Below are positions 27,951-39,814 of a DNA stretch of 61,914 nucleotides, piece after piece (the first letter of the stretch is position 1; every line of letters starts with the position of its first letter). The notes under the pieces were generated by a model. The model did not search any database. It had not been told where the DNA came from and saw only the letters and a program-made list of their open reading frames with translations. Origin of the DNA: Zygnema cylindricum (lineage: Eukaryota; Streptophyta; Zygnematophyceae; Zygnematales; Zygnemataceae); assembly GCA_037447655.1 (NCBI GenBank), contig JBBHKE010002363.1:64001-125914 (forward strand). The letters run 5' to 3'. The position numbers were made by a program, and so were the translations under genes.

Positions 27951-28166
27951 TATAAAGCATTAACCACCAAAGACCTTGAAATGGCTAACATCTAGTTTGC
28001 TACCTATCCAGATTTCGTAACGAGTTGTTTGTATCGATCTTGATCCTATCCTATTTTTAATATAAACTACACAATTTAGAGCCTCAACCCAGAATTTCGG
28101 ATCCACATTTTTCTCTGCGAGCATAGACCTAGAGCTTTCCGTGAGAGTTCTATTCAGTCTTTCTGA

Positions 28167-28898
28167 CTACCCATTTTGTTCCGATGAATATGGAACAGTC
28201 AATAGATGACTAATGCCTTCCTCGAGTAAAACGTTTTCAAATTCTTTCGATGTATATTCACCACCATTGTCGGATTTGAGTTGTAAAATAGATGAATTAT
28301 GAAGTTTTTCAGCCCATGCTTTATAGTGTTTGAAGTGACCAAACACTTCACTCTTCTCCTTCATGAAGTAAACTTTTGTAAACCTGGAGAATTCATCTGT
28401 AAAGGTGACCATATATTTCATCTTCCTGGCAGATGGAACCTTCGCCGGAACAAAGACATCCGAATGAATTTGTTGTAAAAGTTTCGTTGACCGATGCTCA
28501 GACTCCTTAGGAAATGGCAATCTGTGGATTTTGCCTAAAGCGCAACCATCACAAGTTTTGACCAGCCCATCTGTGATTGATACACCCTCTATTTTTCCAA
28601 CAGTGACCATTTTCCTCAAACTAACATAATTAACATGGCCTAATCTTTTATGCCACAACTCATCTGAGTGCAAAACACCGGAGTACAAAACATCATTCTC
28701 CTTTGTACTAGCCATATCCATGCGATACATCTTGCTACTATCTCTAGTTTCTGTAACCGCAACCTTGACATTTTTGCTAACAACTTGCCGACCATTTTTC
28801 AAATTAACCTCAAAGTCTTTGTTCTCTACCAACGACGTAAGAAACCAGATTTTTCTTAAAGTCAAGCACAAATAAAACATTGTGAAGAGTCCTTTCAA
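28167..28898 (-). pseudogene. Pre-integrase and integrase core of B pol
   Basis: 243 codons. The zinc-binding HHCC module is at H83, H88, C116 and C119 (LWHKRLGH, CDGCALGK). The integrase core has Asp147 (HSDVF) and Asp210 (LKSDNGGEY). The third acidic residue would follow the SEQNG motif, but a stop codon occurs there, so this copy lacks a complete DDE triad in frame. In active relatives the enzyme joins the cDNA to host DNA and makes the 5-bp target duplication seen at the ends of B. Confidence 0.92.
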
Positions 28899-28899
28899 T

Positions 28900-29240
28900 G
28901 GCTTTTCCCTCTATATCAACTAGTAAGGACACATCACCCACAGCACGAGTTTGGACACTCATTCCACAAGCATAATAAATATTTTCTTCCTACGTTGCTT
29001 TCAGATTTTTGAAGATGGCCTTGTTCTAGCACATGTGGGCTTATGCTCCTGTATCCATTATCCATCCGGGGTACTTCACACCCTCCATTGCAGCCGCCAT
29101 AGCGAACAGATCCGTATCGTCCTCCGTAGAAATCGTCAAAGTCTCGTCTTGAAGAGACGAAGAAGCCGAAAATAGTGCATTTCCACGAGGTGTAGCCCCC
29201 CCCGTGAAGCCTTTGTAAAATTGGCTTTGTTGCCATCCCG
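28900..29240 (-). pseudogene. Protease region of B, frame-shifted
   Basis: On the minus strand the motif WIMDTGA at about 29064-29044 carries the aspartic protease D-T-G signature. It is followed by a region typical of copia protease ends (VLFVLDFKKNLVS near 28870-28830). The reading frame changes and contains stops. The 100-codon open frame at 28934-29236 is largely in a shifted frame and should not be read as a protein. Confidence 0.7.
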
Positions 29241-29431
29241 ACCGATATAAACCTGTATCGTTAGCTTTTTTAAGCTTAGGACAAAATTGTATCCATGACC
29301 TCTCTCACTACAATAAAAGCATGCATTGTTTAATTGTCTATTTCCACCTTGATTAAAATGTCTGAACTGATTAAACTGATTCCTTTGCTGATTACACTAT
29401 CCTTTTTTCTCAAAGTCTGAATTAAAAGCCT

Positions 29432-30058
29432 CTACTTGCTCAACATTGAGAATATTAACGTTGCTTCCTCTTCTAGTAAAATATTGATGGCTACCTGTAA
29501 AGTCCAGCTAGCTTTATCTTTTTGTTTGAGCATGTCAGATGCTCCTTTCATACTACGAAGGAGACCCCTCATGAGCAATGCCGCCTGTTGAAAAGGAGGA
29601 AACACCCCACCTCTACAAGCATGTGCATCTACAAGGATACGAAATTTGTTAGAATATTCAGCCATTGTACCGCCAGTGTACTTATAGTCCCAAATTTTTC
29701 AAGCCAATAGAAGCTCTTCCTGGACATTGGCCTTTTCATAATCACTTTTAAGAGATTTCCAGATATCAATTGCATTTTTCATCTATATCTGGGACATAGC
29801 TAAGTCCCGAGATATACAAAATTTCAGAATAGAACGAGCTTGCGTATATTTCTTAGACCATGATGGATCAGATTCATCCAGCGAACCATCCAATATATCC
29901 AAAAAATTGACATTTTCAAAATGTGTTTCCACCATATCCGCCCAGTAAACATATTTATACCCGGAAAAGATAGGAATTCATGATGACAGGCCCATAACCT
30001 GTTGTTCTACAACCACTAGTGCAGGTGGAGGAGCAGCAGTAGTAGTAGAAGTAGACAT
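29432..30058 (-). pseudogene. Gag of element B, start in the LTR
   Basis: The frame opens with an ATG at 30058, inside the 5' LTR, as a Ser/Thr/Pro/Ala-rich leader, and crosses the LTR end and primer-site-like block (EQQVMG). A stop follows at once, and further stops interrupt the gag body. The body shows a YW pattern, LDILDGS, YKYTGGTM and LLMRGL, clearly homologous to the A and C gag. The last open part is 29432-29665. A zinc knuckle should follow towards 29300, but I see only fragments of it. Confidence 0.78.
29988..29999 (-). other. Putative primer-binding site of B, internal tRNA-iMet type
   Basis: Minus strand GGTTATGGGCCT directly after the 5' LTR end. GGTTATGGGCC is complementary to the anticodon region of initiator tRNA-Met. 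It is shared with A and C although the downstream sequences differ. Confidence 0.6.
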
Positions 30059-30689
30059 GATACACTCTCAGAAGCAATCAAGAATCCTACAAAACAGCTG
30101 TTCTTAAGTGCTCACCAATTATTATACAAGTATCCAAACCTCACAAAACTCTATCAGAATATAGAGTAGCATAAACACTGATAACTCCCAAAGTTATAGC
30201 ACAATTGACACGACAACACTCAAGATATAATACTCAGAAGTTTCCCAAAAACTGTTTGCAATTTTACTACTTGGAAGTCTGGATACATAATATGTTATGA
30301 GTCCTAAGTCTTATACTTGTGTTGAACTGGCAACACCAGTATACTTGAGAGATACATCAAACCACCAAGCAACCACTAACCTGTCAAGCTACCATTGAGC
30401 TATCACTAAGCTACCACTGAGCTATCACTAAGCTAACTAGAATCGTATCTATCGCAGTTGCTCTATCCTGTACAGAATCACATTAAGAATATCAGACGTT
30501 GTGTTGTCCTGTCCGTTTTGCAGCTTTGGTGCTGCGCTGCTCTGCTTTATAGCAGTTGCTCTGCTGTATAGCAGCTGTGCTGCTCTGTTGTATAGCAGCA
30601 ACGCTGCTCTCTCTGTATAGCAGCTGCGTTGCGTTGTCTGTAAAGCAGCTGCGCTGCTCTGAGACTGAAAGCTTTCCAAAAAGACAACA
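30000..30689 (-). repeat. 5' LTR of element B
   Basis: A 690-bp LTR, the upstream LTR in element orientation. The gag ATG lies at 30058, 59 bp before the LTR end. The repeated GCAGC-rich block is at 30501-30665. The outer edge abuts the GTACG duplication. Confidence 0.9.
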
Positions 30690-30728
30690 GTACGAATATT
30701 GTGGAGATGTCATTGTAAATATTATGTA
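30690..30728 (+). repeat. 39-bp remnant of the A2 3' LTR
   Basis: Begins with the second GTACG duplication and matches A1 from 18837 to about 18876, then changes abruptly to 40-bp satellite. About 615 bp of LTR are missing, indicating a deletion or recombination after B inserted. Confidence 0.8.
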
Positions 30729-32463
30729 TTATTATCTAAATTACACAAAGAGTTAGCGTTAACAAAAAATGTTACCTAACTTACACAAACTGTAAGCGCT
30801 AAAAAAATTGTTATCTAAATTACACAAACTGTTTGCACTAACAAGAAGTGTTACCTAACTTACACAAACTGTTAACGCTAACAAAAATTGTTATCTAAAC
30901 TACACAATTTGTTAGCGATAACAAGAATTCTAACCTAAATTACACAAACTGTTATTGCTAACAAAAATGTTACCCTACTTACACAAACTATTAGCACTAA
31001 CAGGAATTGTTACTTGACTTACTCAAACTATAAGCGCTAACAAGGTTTGTTATCTAATTTACACAAACTCTTAGCGCTAATAGGAATTGTTACTTAACTT
31101 ACACAAACAGTTAGCGCTAACTGTAATTGTTATCTAAATTATACAAACTGTTAGCGCTAACAGGAATTGTTACCTAATTAACACAAAAACTTTTAGCTCT
31201 AACAAGAATATTAACCTAACTTACACAAACTGTAAGCGCTAACAAGAATTGTTATCTAAATTACACAAATTGTTAGGGCTAACAGAAATTGTTACCTAAA
31301 TTTCACACACTGTAAGCAGTGACAGAAATTGTTACCTAACTTACACAAACTTTTAGGGCTAATAGGAAAGGATATCTAAATGACACAAATTGTTAGCGCT
31401 AGCAAGAATTTTTACCAAACTTACACAAACTCTTAGCGCTAATAGGAATTGTTACCTAACTTACTCAAACTTCAAGCGCTAACAAGAATTGTTGTCTAAA
31501 TTACACAAACTGTTAGCGCTAACAGGAAATGTTATCTAAATTACACAAACTGTTAGCGCTAACAGAAATTGTTATCAAAATTACACAAACTCTTAGCGCT
31601 AATAGGAAATGTTACCTAACTTACACAAATTGTTAGTGCTAACTCTAATTGTTATCTAAATTATACAAACTGTTAGTGCTACAAGATTTGTTACCTGACT
31701 TTCACAAACTGTTAGCGTTAATAGGAATTGTTACCTAACCAACACAAAAATTGTTAGGGCTAACAAGAATTGTTACCTAGCTTGCACAAACTGTTAGCGC
31801 TAATAAAAGTTGTTATCTAACTAAGAGAAACTGTTGACGCTAACAAGAATTGTTACCTTACTTACACAAACTTTAGCGTTAACAGGAATTGTTTCCTAAC
31901 TTACGCAAACTGTTAGCGCTTACAGTAATTGTTATCTAAATTACACAAACTGTTAGCGCTAACAAGAATTGTTATCTATATTACACAAACTGTTAGCGCT
32001 AACAAAAATACTTACCGAACTTACATAAACTGTTAGCTCTAACAGGAATTGTTACCTAACTTACTCACACTTCAAGCGCTAACGAAATTATCACCTAACT
32101 TTCACAAACTGTTAGCGCTAATAAGAATTGTCATCTAAATTGCACAAACTGTTAGTTTTAACAAGAATTGTTACCGAACTTACAAAAATTGTTAGCGCTA
32201 ACACGAATTGATACCTAACATACACAAACTATTAGCGTTAACAAGAATTGTTACCTAACTTACACCATCTCTTAACGCTAACTGGAATTGTTACCTTACT
32301 TACACAGATTGTTTGCGCTAAGAAGAATTGTTATCTTAATAACACAAATTGTTAGCGCTAACATGAATTGTTACATAATTTACACAAACTATTAGAGCTA
32401 ATAGGTATTGTTACCTAACTTACACATATTGTTAGCACTTACAAGAATTGTTATCTAAATTAC
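30729..32463 (+). repeat. 40-bp satellite, plus orientation
   Basis: About 43 units, mainly the TTAGCGCTAA and AAACTG type. No other features seen. It ends at a point of orientation reversal near 32464. Confidence 0.94.
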
Positions 32464-34646
32464 ATTTTGTTAACGTTAATAGTTTGTGTAATTTTGATCT
32501 CAATTCTTGTAATCGCTAAAAGTTTGTGCAAGTTAGGTAAAAATTCCCGTTCGCTAGTAGTTTGTGTAAGTTAGGTAACAATTCGTGTTAGCGCTAACAA
32601 TTTGTGTAATTTAGATAAGAATTCTTGTTAGCGCTTACATTTTCTGTAAGTTAGGTAACAATTTCCGTTAGCGCTAACAGTTTGTGTAAGTGAGGTAACA
32701 ATTCCTATTAGCATTAACAATTTGTGTTAGTTGGTTTCCAATATCTATAAGCGTTAACAGTTTGTGTAATTTAGATAACAATTCAAGTTTTCGCTAACAG
32801 TTTGTGTAAATTAGGTGAGAATTCCCGTCAGCGCTAACAGTTTCTGTACTTAAGATAACAATTCTTGTTGGTGCTAACAATTTGTGTAAGTTAGGTTACA
32901 ATACCTGTTAGGTCTAACAGTTTGTAAAGTTTAGGTAATAATTACTGTTAGCACTAACAAATTTTGTAATTAAAATAAAAATGCTAGTTAGCGCTAACAG
33001 TTTGTGTAGTTTAGATAACAATTCCAGTTAGCTCTAATAGTTTTTGTAAGTTAGAAAACAGTTATTCTTAGCACTAACAGTTTGTGTAATTTAGATAGCA
33101 ATTCATGTCAGCACTAACAGTTTGTGTAAGTTAGGTAACAATTTTTGTAAGCGCTAACAGTTTGTGTAAGTACTATAATAATTCTAGTTAGCGCTAACAG
33201 TTTGTGTAATTTAGATAACAATTCTTAATAGCGCAAACAATTTGTGTAAGTTAGATAACAGATTCGTTAGTGTAAGAGTTTGTGTAATTTAGATAAGAAT
33301 TCATGTTAGCGCTAATAGATTGGGTAAGTTAGGTTAAAATTTCCATTAGCGCAAACAGTCTATGTAAGTTAGGTCACAATTATTGTTAGCACTAAAATTT
33401 TTTGTAATTTAGATAATTGTTCTTGTTAGCGCTAATTGTTTGTGTAAGGTTGGTAACATTTCCTGTTAATACAAACAATTTGTGTAGCTTAGGTAACAAT
33501 TTGTGTTAGCGCTAAAAGTTCGTGTAATTTAGAAAACAATTTTTCTTAGCGCTAACAGTTTGTGTAAAATAGGTTACAATTCCAATCAACGCTGACATTT
33601 GTGTAATTTAGATAATAATTTGTGTTGGAGCTAAGAGTTTGTGTAAGTTAGGTAACAATTCGTGTTAGCGCTAACACTTTGTGTAAGTTAGGTAACAATT
33701 CCTATATGCGCTAATAGTTTGTGTATGTGGGTAACAATTCTTGTTAGCGCTAACTATTTGTGTAAATAACGTAACAATTCCTGTTAGCGTTAACAATTTA
33801 TGTAACTTAGGTAATATTTCTTGTAAGCCCAAACAGTTTGTGTTATTTAGATAACCCTTCTTGTTAGCGCTAAAAGGTTGTGTATGTTACGTCACAATTA
33901 TTGTTAGCGCCAACAGTTTGTGCAAGTTAGCTAACAATTTGTGTCACCGCTAACAGTTGTGTATTTTAGATAACAATTCTTGATATCTCTAATTGTTTGT
34001 GTAAGTTAGGAAACAACCCCTGTTCGCGCTAACAGTTTGTAAGTTAGGTAACAATTCTTGTTAACGCTAACATTTTGGCTAAGTTAGGTAACAATTCTAG
34101 TTAGCACTAAGAGTTTGTGTAATTTAGATAACAATTATAGTTCGCGCTAACAGTTTGTGTAAGTTAGGTAACAATTCGTGTTAGCGCTAACAATTTGTGT
34201 AATTTAGATAACAATTCTTGTTAGCGCTAACACTTTGTGTAAGTTAGGTAACAATTTCCGTTAGCGCTAACAGTTTGTGTAAGTGAGGTAACAATTCCTT
34301 TTAGCACTAACAATTTGTGTTAGTTGGTTTACAATATCTATAAGCGTTAACAGTTTGTGTAATTTAGATAACAATTCCTGTTGGCGCTAACAATTTGTGT
34401 AAGTTAGGTAACAATACCAGTTAGGGCTAATTGTTTCTTTAATAAAGGTAACAATTCTTGTTAGCGCTAACAGTTTGTGTAATTTAGATAACAATTCTTG
34501 TTAGCGCTAAGATTTTGTGTAATTTAGAAAACAATTCCGTTTAGCTCTAACAGTTTGTGTAAGTTAGGTCAAAATACTTCTTAGCGCTAACAGTTTGTGT
34601 AATTTAGATAACAGTTCTAGTTAGCGCTAACAGTTTGTGTAAGTTA
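32464..34646 (-). repeat. 40-bp satellite, minus orientation
   Basis: The same satellite reads reversed from about 32464 (GTTTGTGTAAGTTAGGTAACAA on this strand). About 55 units, dominated by the GCGCTAAC variant. No genes seen. Confidence 0.94.
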
Positions 34647-35609
34647 TGTTTGTTTTTAATAGCTTTATTCTCAGTAGATAAAGCTGCGGGGGAGAAATAA
34701 TACTTAGATAATGATTTGAGAATGATAGATGTAATAATAACCTTGAATAGTGTGACAAGGAAGTATTACTCTAAGAGAATTTTGTATTGTTTTATGAGAC
34801 ACGCATCGACATTTCAGACAAACGCATGCAATATGGAATGGACTCGAACTCATGACGCCTATCGAACGAGTGACTTCGGCAAGTAGGGCGGACAGGAAAT
34901 GAACTAAACATCAGGGAACACAATTGTGAAGAGCAAACATCCGACGTTGATCTCCATAAGGCTGAGGGTTTAGATTTGAGTGGGGACCACAGGTGACGAG
35001 ATGCACCATAAGCAGTCCAAAAATTCGTACTAGTTTCCAACAGGAGGTTGGACATATTATACACTTGCTGACTCAGCAAGCAACATTATGAGTACGGCTC
35101 CAGATTAGGAAAACTTGACGAAACTTTTACTTGTACCGTAGCGCATTATGAAATAGTGTTTCACTGTTTAGTTTATAGGCTAGTTGCAATTAGGTTTTTG
35201 GAAGTAGGCGTACCTTGTCGTACTAAAGTACAGTACCACTACTCAAGGTGCACTCATCTGATTGGTCAGTAAGCAGTAGATACTCACTCAGTGTATAAAT
35301 TTTTAGGACTTAGAATTATTTTGTATTTAGTTTTGGGATATTCGGAATCTTAAGGGCATTTTTTGGGAAACTTGCAGGTCTCATATCCTATGGTTAATTG
35401 AGTCAATTTGTCTATAACTTAAGGAGTTTATAGTGTGTATAGTGATTATTTTGTATGCTGAATTTTGAGTAAATTAGACTTGTGAGTCAGTTTTTACAGT
35501 GTGATAAAGATCAGTGATTGATAGGATTTCTTGTTAGCTTCTACTTAAGTATATCTACTTCTACAACTACTGCTGCAGTACCACTTGCACGAGTTTTCAT
35601 AGAACAACA
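34647..35609 (+). mobile_element. Solo LTR, B-like, 963 bp
   Basis: Bounded by TGTTTG and AGAACAACA and flanked by a perfect 5-bp duplication AGTTA (34642-34646 and 35610-35614). The last 65 bp encode a Ser/Thr-rich frame like the gag leader in the B LTR, but the start is ATA rather than ATG. The early part, TAGCTTTATTCTCAGTA, resembles the reverse complement of the right end of the LTR at 46884-47817, so these two belong to one subfamily. No internal region is present, so it arose by LTR-LTR recombination. Confidence 0.9.
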
Positions 35610-37428
35610 AGTTAGGTAAATATTCCTAAAAGCACTAACAGTTTGTGAAATTTAGAAAACAATTCCAATTAACGCTAACAGTTTGGTTAAGTTAGGTAAC
35701 AATTCCTGTTAGCGTGAACAGTTTGTGTAATTTAGATAACAATTCTTCTTAGCGCTAACAGTTTGTGTAATTTAGATAACAATTCTTGTTATCCCAAACA
35801 GTTTGTGTAAGTTAGGTGGAAATTTCTTTTATCGCCAACTCTTTGTGCAAGTTAGGTAACAATTCCTGTTAGCACTAACAATTAGTGTTAGTTGGGAAGT
35901 AATTCCTATAAGCGCTAACAGTTCTTGTAATTTAGATAACAATTCTTGTAAGCGCTAAAAGTTTGTGTAAGTTAGGTAAAAATTCCCGTTCGCTAATATT
36001 TTGTGTAAGTTAGGAAACAATTCCTATTAGCACTAACAGTTTGTGTAATTTAGATAACAATTCTAGTTAGCGCTACCAGTTTGTGTAAATAAGGTGAGAA
36101 TTCCTGTTAGCGCTAAAAATTTGCGTAATTAAGATAACAATTCATGTTGTCGCTAATAGTTTATGTAAGTAAGGTAACAATTACTCTTAGCGCTAACACT
36201 TTGTGTAAGTTAGGTAACAATATTTTTTAGCGCTAATAGTTTGTGTAATTTAGGTAACAGTTCTTGTTTCCGCTAAGAGTTTGTGTAAGTTAAGTAAAAA
36301 TTCTTATTTGCACTAACAGTTTGTGTAATCTCGATAACAATTCTAGGTAGAACTAACATTTTGTGTAAATTAGGTAACAAGTCCTATTAGAGATAACAAT
36401 TTGTGTAATTTAGATAACAATTCTAGGTAGCGCTAAGAGTTTGTGTAATTTAGATAACAAATATTGTTACCGCTAACTGCTTGTGTAATTTGGGTAACAA
36501 TTTGTTACGCTTAACACCTTGCAATTAGATAACAATTCTTCAACGCCAACTTTGTGTAAGTTAGGTAACAATTCCATTAATCCTAATAGTTTGTGTAATT
36601 TAGATCAATTTGTTAGCGGTAATGCTTTGTGTGTTAGGTAGAAATTTTTGTTGGCGCTAACATTTTGTGTAAGTTTGGCAACAATTTCGTTAACGCTAAC
36701 AGTTTGTGTAATTTAGATAACAATTCTTTTTAGCGGTTTCAGTTTTTGTAAGTTAGGTAGAAATTTCTGTTGGCGCTAACAGTTTGTGAAAGTTTGGTAA
36801 CAATTCATGTTAGTGCTAACAGTTTGTGTTAGTAGGGTATCAAAACCTGTAAGCGCTAAAAGATTGTGTAAGTTAGGTAAAAATTCATGTTGGCTAATAG
36901 TTTGTGTAAGTTAGGTAACGATTTCTGTTAGCACTAACTGTTTGTGAAATTTTAGATAATAATTCTAATTAGCGCTAATAGTTTGTGAAAATTAGGTGAG
37001 AATTCTTGTCAGCGCTAATAGTTTGTGTAATTAAGAAAACATTTTCTATTTGCTCTAATAGTTTGTGTAAGAAAGGTGAGAATTCCTATCAGCGCTAACA
37101 GATTGTGTAATTAAGATAACAATTTCTATTGGCTCTAATAGTTTGTGTAAGTTAGGTAACAATCAATGTTAGCGCTAACACATTCTGTAAGTAAGGTAAC
37201 ATTACGCATTAGTGGTAACAGTTTGTGCAATTTAGGTGAAATTTCATGTAAGCACAAACTTTTTGTGTAATTTAGATATCAATTCTTGTTAGCGCTAACA
37301 GTTTGTGTACGTTAGGTGATTATTTATGTTAGCTCTAATAGCTTGTGTAAGTAAGGTATCAATTCCTATTAGCGCTAATAGTTTGTGTAAGTTAGGTAAC
37401 AATTCGTGTAAGCCCTAAGAGTTTGTGT
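35610..37428 (-). repeat. 40-bp satellite, minus orientation
   Basis: About 45 units continuing the reversed array. The stretch near 36490-36640 is more degenerate, with shortened units. No genes seen. Confidence 0.93.
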
Positions 37429-38424
37429 TGCAATTCTGTGTCCTCCATTGGACTACAGAATACAGGAAGTCTCTAGATAGTATTTTACTAACCCACTTTA
37501 AGCCACAACCACTTCTGCCCAAGAAGGCAAACTGACAATTTGACTGCACCCGTGTGTAGCCTGGACTCCCTTGAGTCCGTAGCAAAAAAAATCACTGAAA
37601 ACGGCCAACCAGGCGATAAGTTATGAGCCGGCAAAAATGCCTATTTATACAAAGCTCTCTTAGAGAGAGGTGTCTATCTACCAAATATTTCCTAAGTCCG
37701 AAATCCCTCTCACAACCCCTATCTAATAAAGGACGAACCAATCGTATTAATGTAATGTACCGAAAGGTACTATGGCCGATGTACTTTCTGTACGGCCGGT
37801 GTACGACAAGACTCTTGAGTGGACGTTTTTCCACTTGTCCGTATTTCCTCCGGAATATCCGCGACCGAATGTCATCCTTCCACGCGGCGCCACGTCATGC
37901 CACGTCCATAAAATCCAAAGTGACCATTCCGCGATCTCGGCGACGACGTGCGCCGTCGGATTAAATCCGACATTAAATGTCGACCGTTCAACGTGTTCGT
38001 TTCATTTGTTTCGTGCGAAATGACGTTCGCACTAAACCTTAACAAGTTCTATGTTCGTTTCGTTTCATATTCCAGTTAGATCATTTCGGTACTATACAAT
38101 AGTTTATATATGAATGAAACCCTATATCATCTAACGGACTTCTATGACAGACTGGTTTAGAGCTAACGGCTACGCCGCGCTCTACCGGTCGGGGGTTCGA
38201 GTCCTGCTGGACTCAACCTTTTTGTTGAGAGTGACTTAAGTCACTCTTTAGTCCTTCCTATGGAGATGAGGCAGCCATGGCTCCATCGCTCTCTCTCTCC
38301 TTCAGTGACTACAACAAGTATGGGGGAAAGAGAGAAGAGATGGAGGCAGGCTGCCATCATTTCTTATATATGTTTCCGCTAATTTATTTTAAACTAGAAA
38401 ATACAAAAACTACTTATTTCAACA
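37429..38424. mobile_element. Solo LTR or short element of another family, 996 bp
   Basis: Begins TGCAATTCTG, ends TTTCAACA and is flanked by a perfect TGTGT duplication (37424-37428 and 38425-38429). Its sequence is unlike the A, B and C LTRs and more GC-rich. A TATA-like GTTTATATATG is at 38103. No protein domain is seen. A solo LTR is the simplest reading; the orientation is not certain. Confidence 0.75.
38147..38223 (+). other. tRNA-like pol III promoter motif
   Basis: TGGTTTAGAGC (box A-like, 38153) is followed about 30 bases later by GGTTCGAGTCC (perfect box B, 38194-38204) and a T5 run at 38219-38223, a normal pol III stop. A clean cloverleaf cannot be drawn: the D-stem and acceptor stem do not pair. 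It could be a degraded tRNA gene, a SINE head inside the LTR, or chance. Confidence 0.35.
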
Positions 38425-39814
38425 TGTGTAAGTTAGGTAATAATTCGTGTTAGCACTAACACTTTGTGTAATTTAGATAACAATTCTTGTTAGCGCTAAC
38501 AGTTTGTGTAAGTTGAGTAACAATTCTTTTTAGCGCTAAGATTTTGTTTAATTTAGATAACAATTACAGTTAGCGCGAACATTTTGTGTAAGTTAGGTAA
38601 CAATTATTGTTAGCGCCAACAGTTTGTGTAAGTTAGGTAAAAATTCCTGTAAGCACTAACAGTTTGTGTAATTTAGAAAACAATTCTAGTTAGCGCTAAC
38701 AGTTTGTGTAAGTTAGGTAACAATTCTTGTTACCGCTAACATTTTGTGTAATTTAGATAACAATTCCTGTTAGCGCTAATAGTTTGTGTAAGTTAGGTAA
38801 CAATTCTTCATAGCGCTAAAAGTTTGTGTAATTTTGATAACAATTACAGTTAGCGCTATCATTTTGTGTAAGTAAGGTAACAATTATTGTTAGCGCTAAT
38901 AGTTTGTGTGATTCAGATAACAAATCTTGTTAGCACTTATTGTTTGCGTAATTTAGATAACATTTCATGTTAGTGCTAACAGTTTGTGTAAGTTAGGTAA
39001 CAATTCCTGTAAGCACTAAATGTTTGTGTAATTTAGGTTAAAATTCCTGTTAGCCCTAATAGTTTGTGTAAGTAAGATAACAATTCGTGTTAGCGCTAAC
39101 AGTGTGTTATTAGTTAATAATTCTTGTTAACGCTAACATTATGTGTAAGTTAAACAACAATTCTTTTTATCGCTAACAATTTGTGTAATTTAGATAACAA
39201 TTTTTGTAAGCTCTATCAATTTGTGTAAGTTAGGTAACAACTCCTGTTAGCTCTAACCGTTTGTTTAATTTAGATAACAATACGTGTTAGCCCTAACAGT
39301 TTTTGTAAGTTACGTAAGAATTCCTCTTAGCGCTAATAGTTTGTGTAATTTATAAAACAATTCTTGTTTGCACGAATAGTTTGTGTAAATTAGATAACTA
39401 TTCCTATTAGCCCTATTAGTTTTTGTAATTTAGATAACAATTCTTGTTAGCGCTAACAATTTGTGTAAATTGGAAATCTTACTGCCAGGTAATTCAGACA
39501 AATATTGTCAGCGCTAACAAATAATTTAGATAACAATAATTTGTAAGCAAACGTTTATGTAAGTTAGGTAAACCTTTTGGCGCAACAGAGGCACGATAAC
39601 AACCAGTTAGCGCTAATAGTTTTTATAAGTTAGGTAACAATTCCCCTTTTCGCTAAAAGTTTGTGTAATTTAGATAAAAATTCTTGTCAGCGCTAACAGT
39701 TTGTGTAAGTTAGGTAACAATTCTTTTTAGCGCTAACAGTTTGTGTAATTTAGATAACAATTCTTGTTAGAGCTAGTAGTTTGTGTAAGTTAGGTTACAA
39801 TTCCTGTTAGCGCT
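38425..39814 (-). repeat. 40-bp satellite, minus orientation, right end
   Basis: About 35 units. A decayed patch at 39470-39600 has lost the regular period. It ends at GCGCT, where element C begins. Beyond element C a different satellite follows. Confidence 0.93.

Larger units (their letters stand above)
25051..30689 (-). mobile_element. Degenerate copia element B with pol, nested in A2
   Basis: A full-length 5639-bp element on the minus strand, inserted in the 3' LTR of A2. Its ends are TGTTGTT and GACAACA, its LTRs are 690 bp each (25051-25740 and 30000-30689), and it is flanked by a perfect 5-bp duplication GTACG (25046-25050 and 30690-30694). On the minus strand the order is gag, protease, integrase, reverse transcriptase, RNase H, which defines Ty1/copia (Pseudoviridae-like) elements. 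Several frameshifts and stops inactivate it. The two LTRs differ by roughly a tenth in the part compared, so it is not young. It shares the primer-site-like block and gag pattern with A and C and is the best autonomous relative in the window. Confidence 0.95.

Noticed and set aside
28934-29236. Gly/Arg-rich 100-codon frame in element B
   Set aside because: It overlaps the protease region in a different frame; the D-T-G motif lies in another frame.
37592-38023. Arg- and Ser-rich frames of 80-113 codons in the 37429-38424 element
   Set aside because: Mutually overlapping on both strands, in a probable solo LTR, with no domain.
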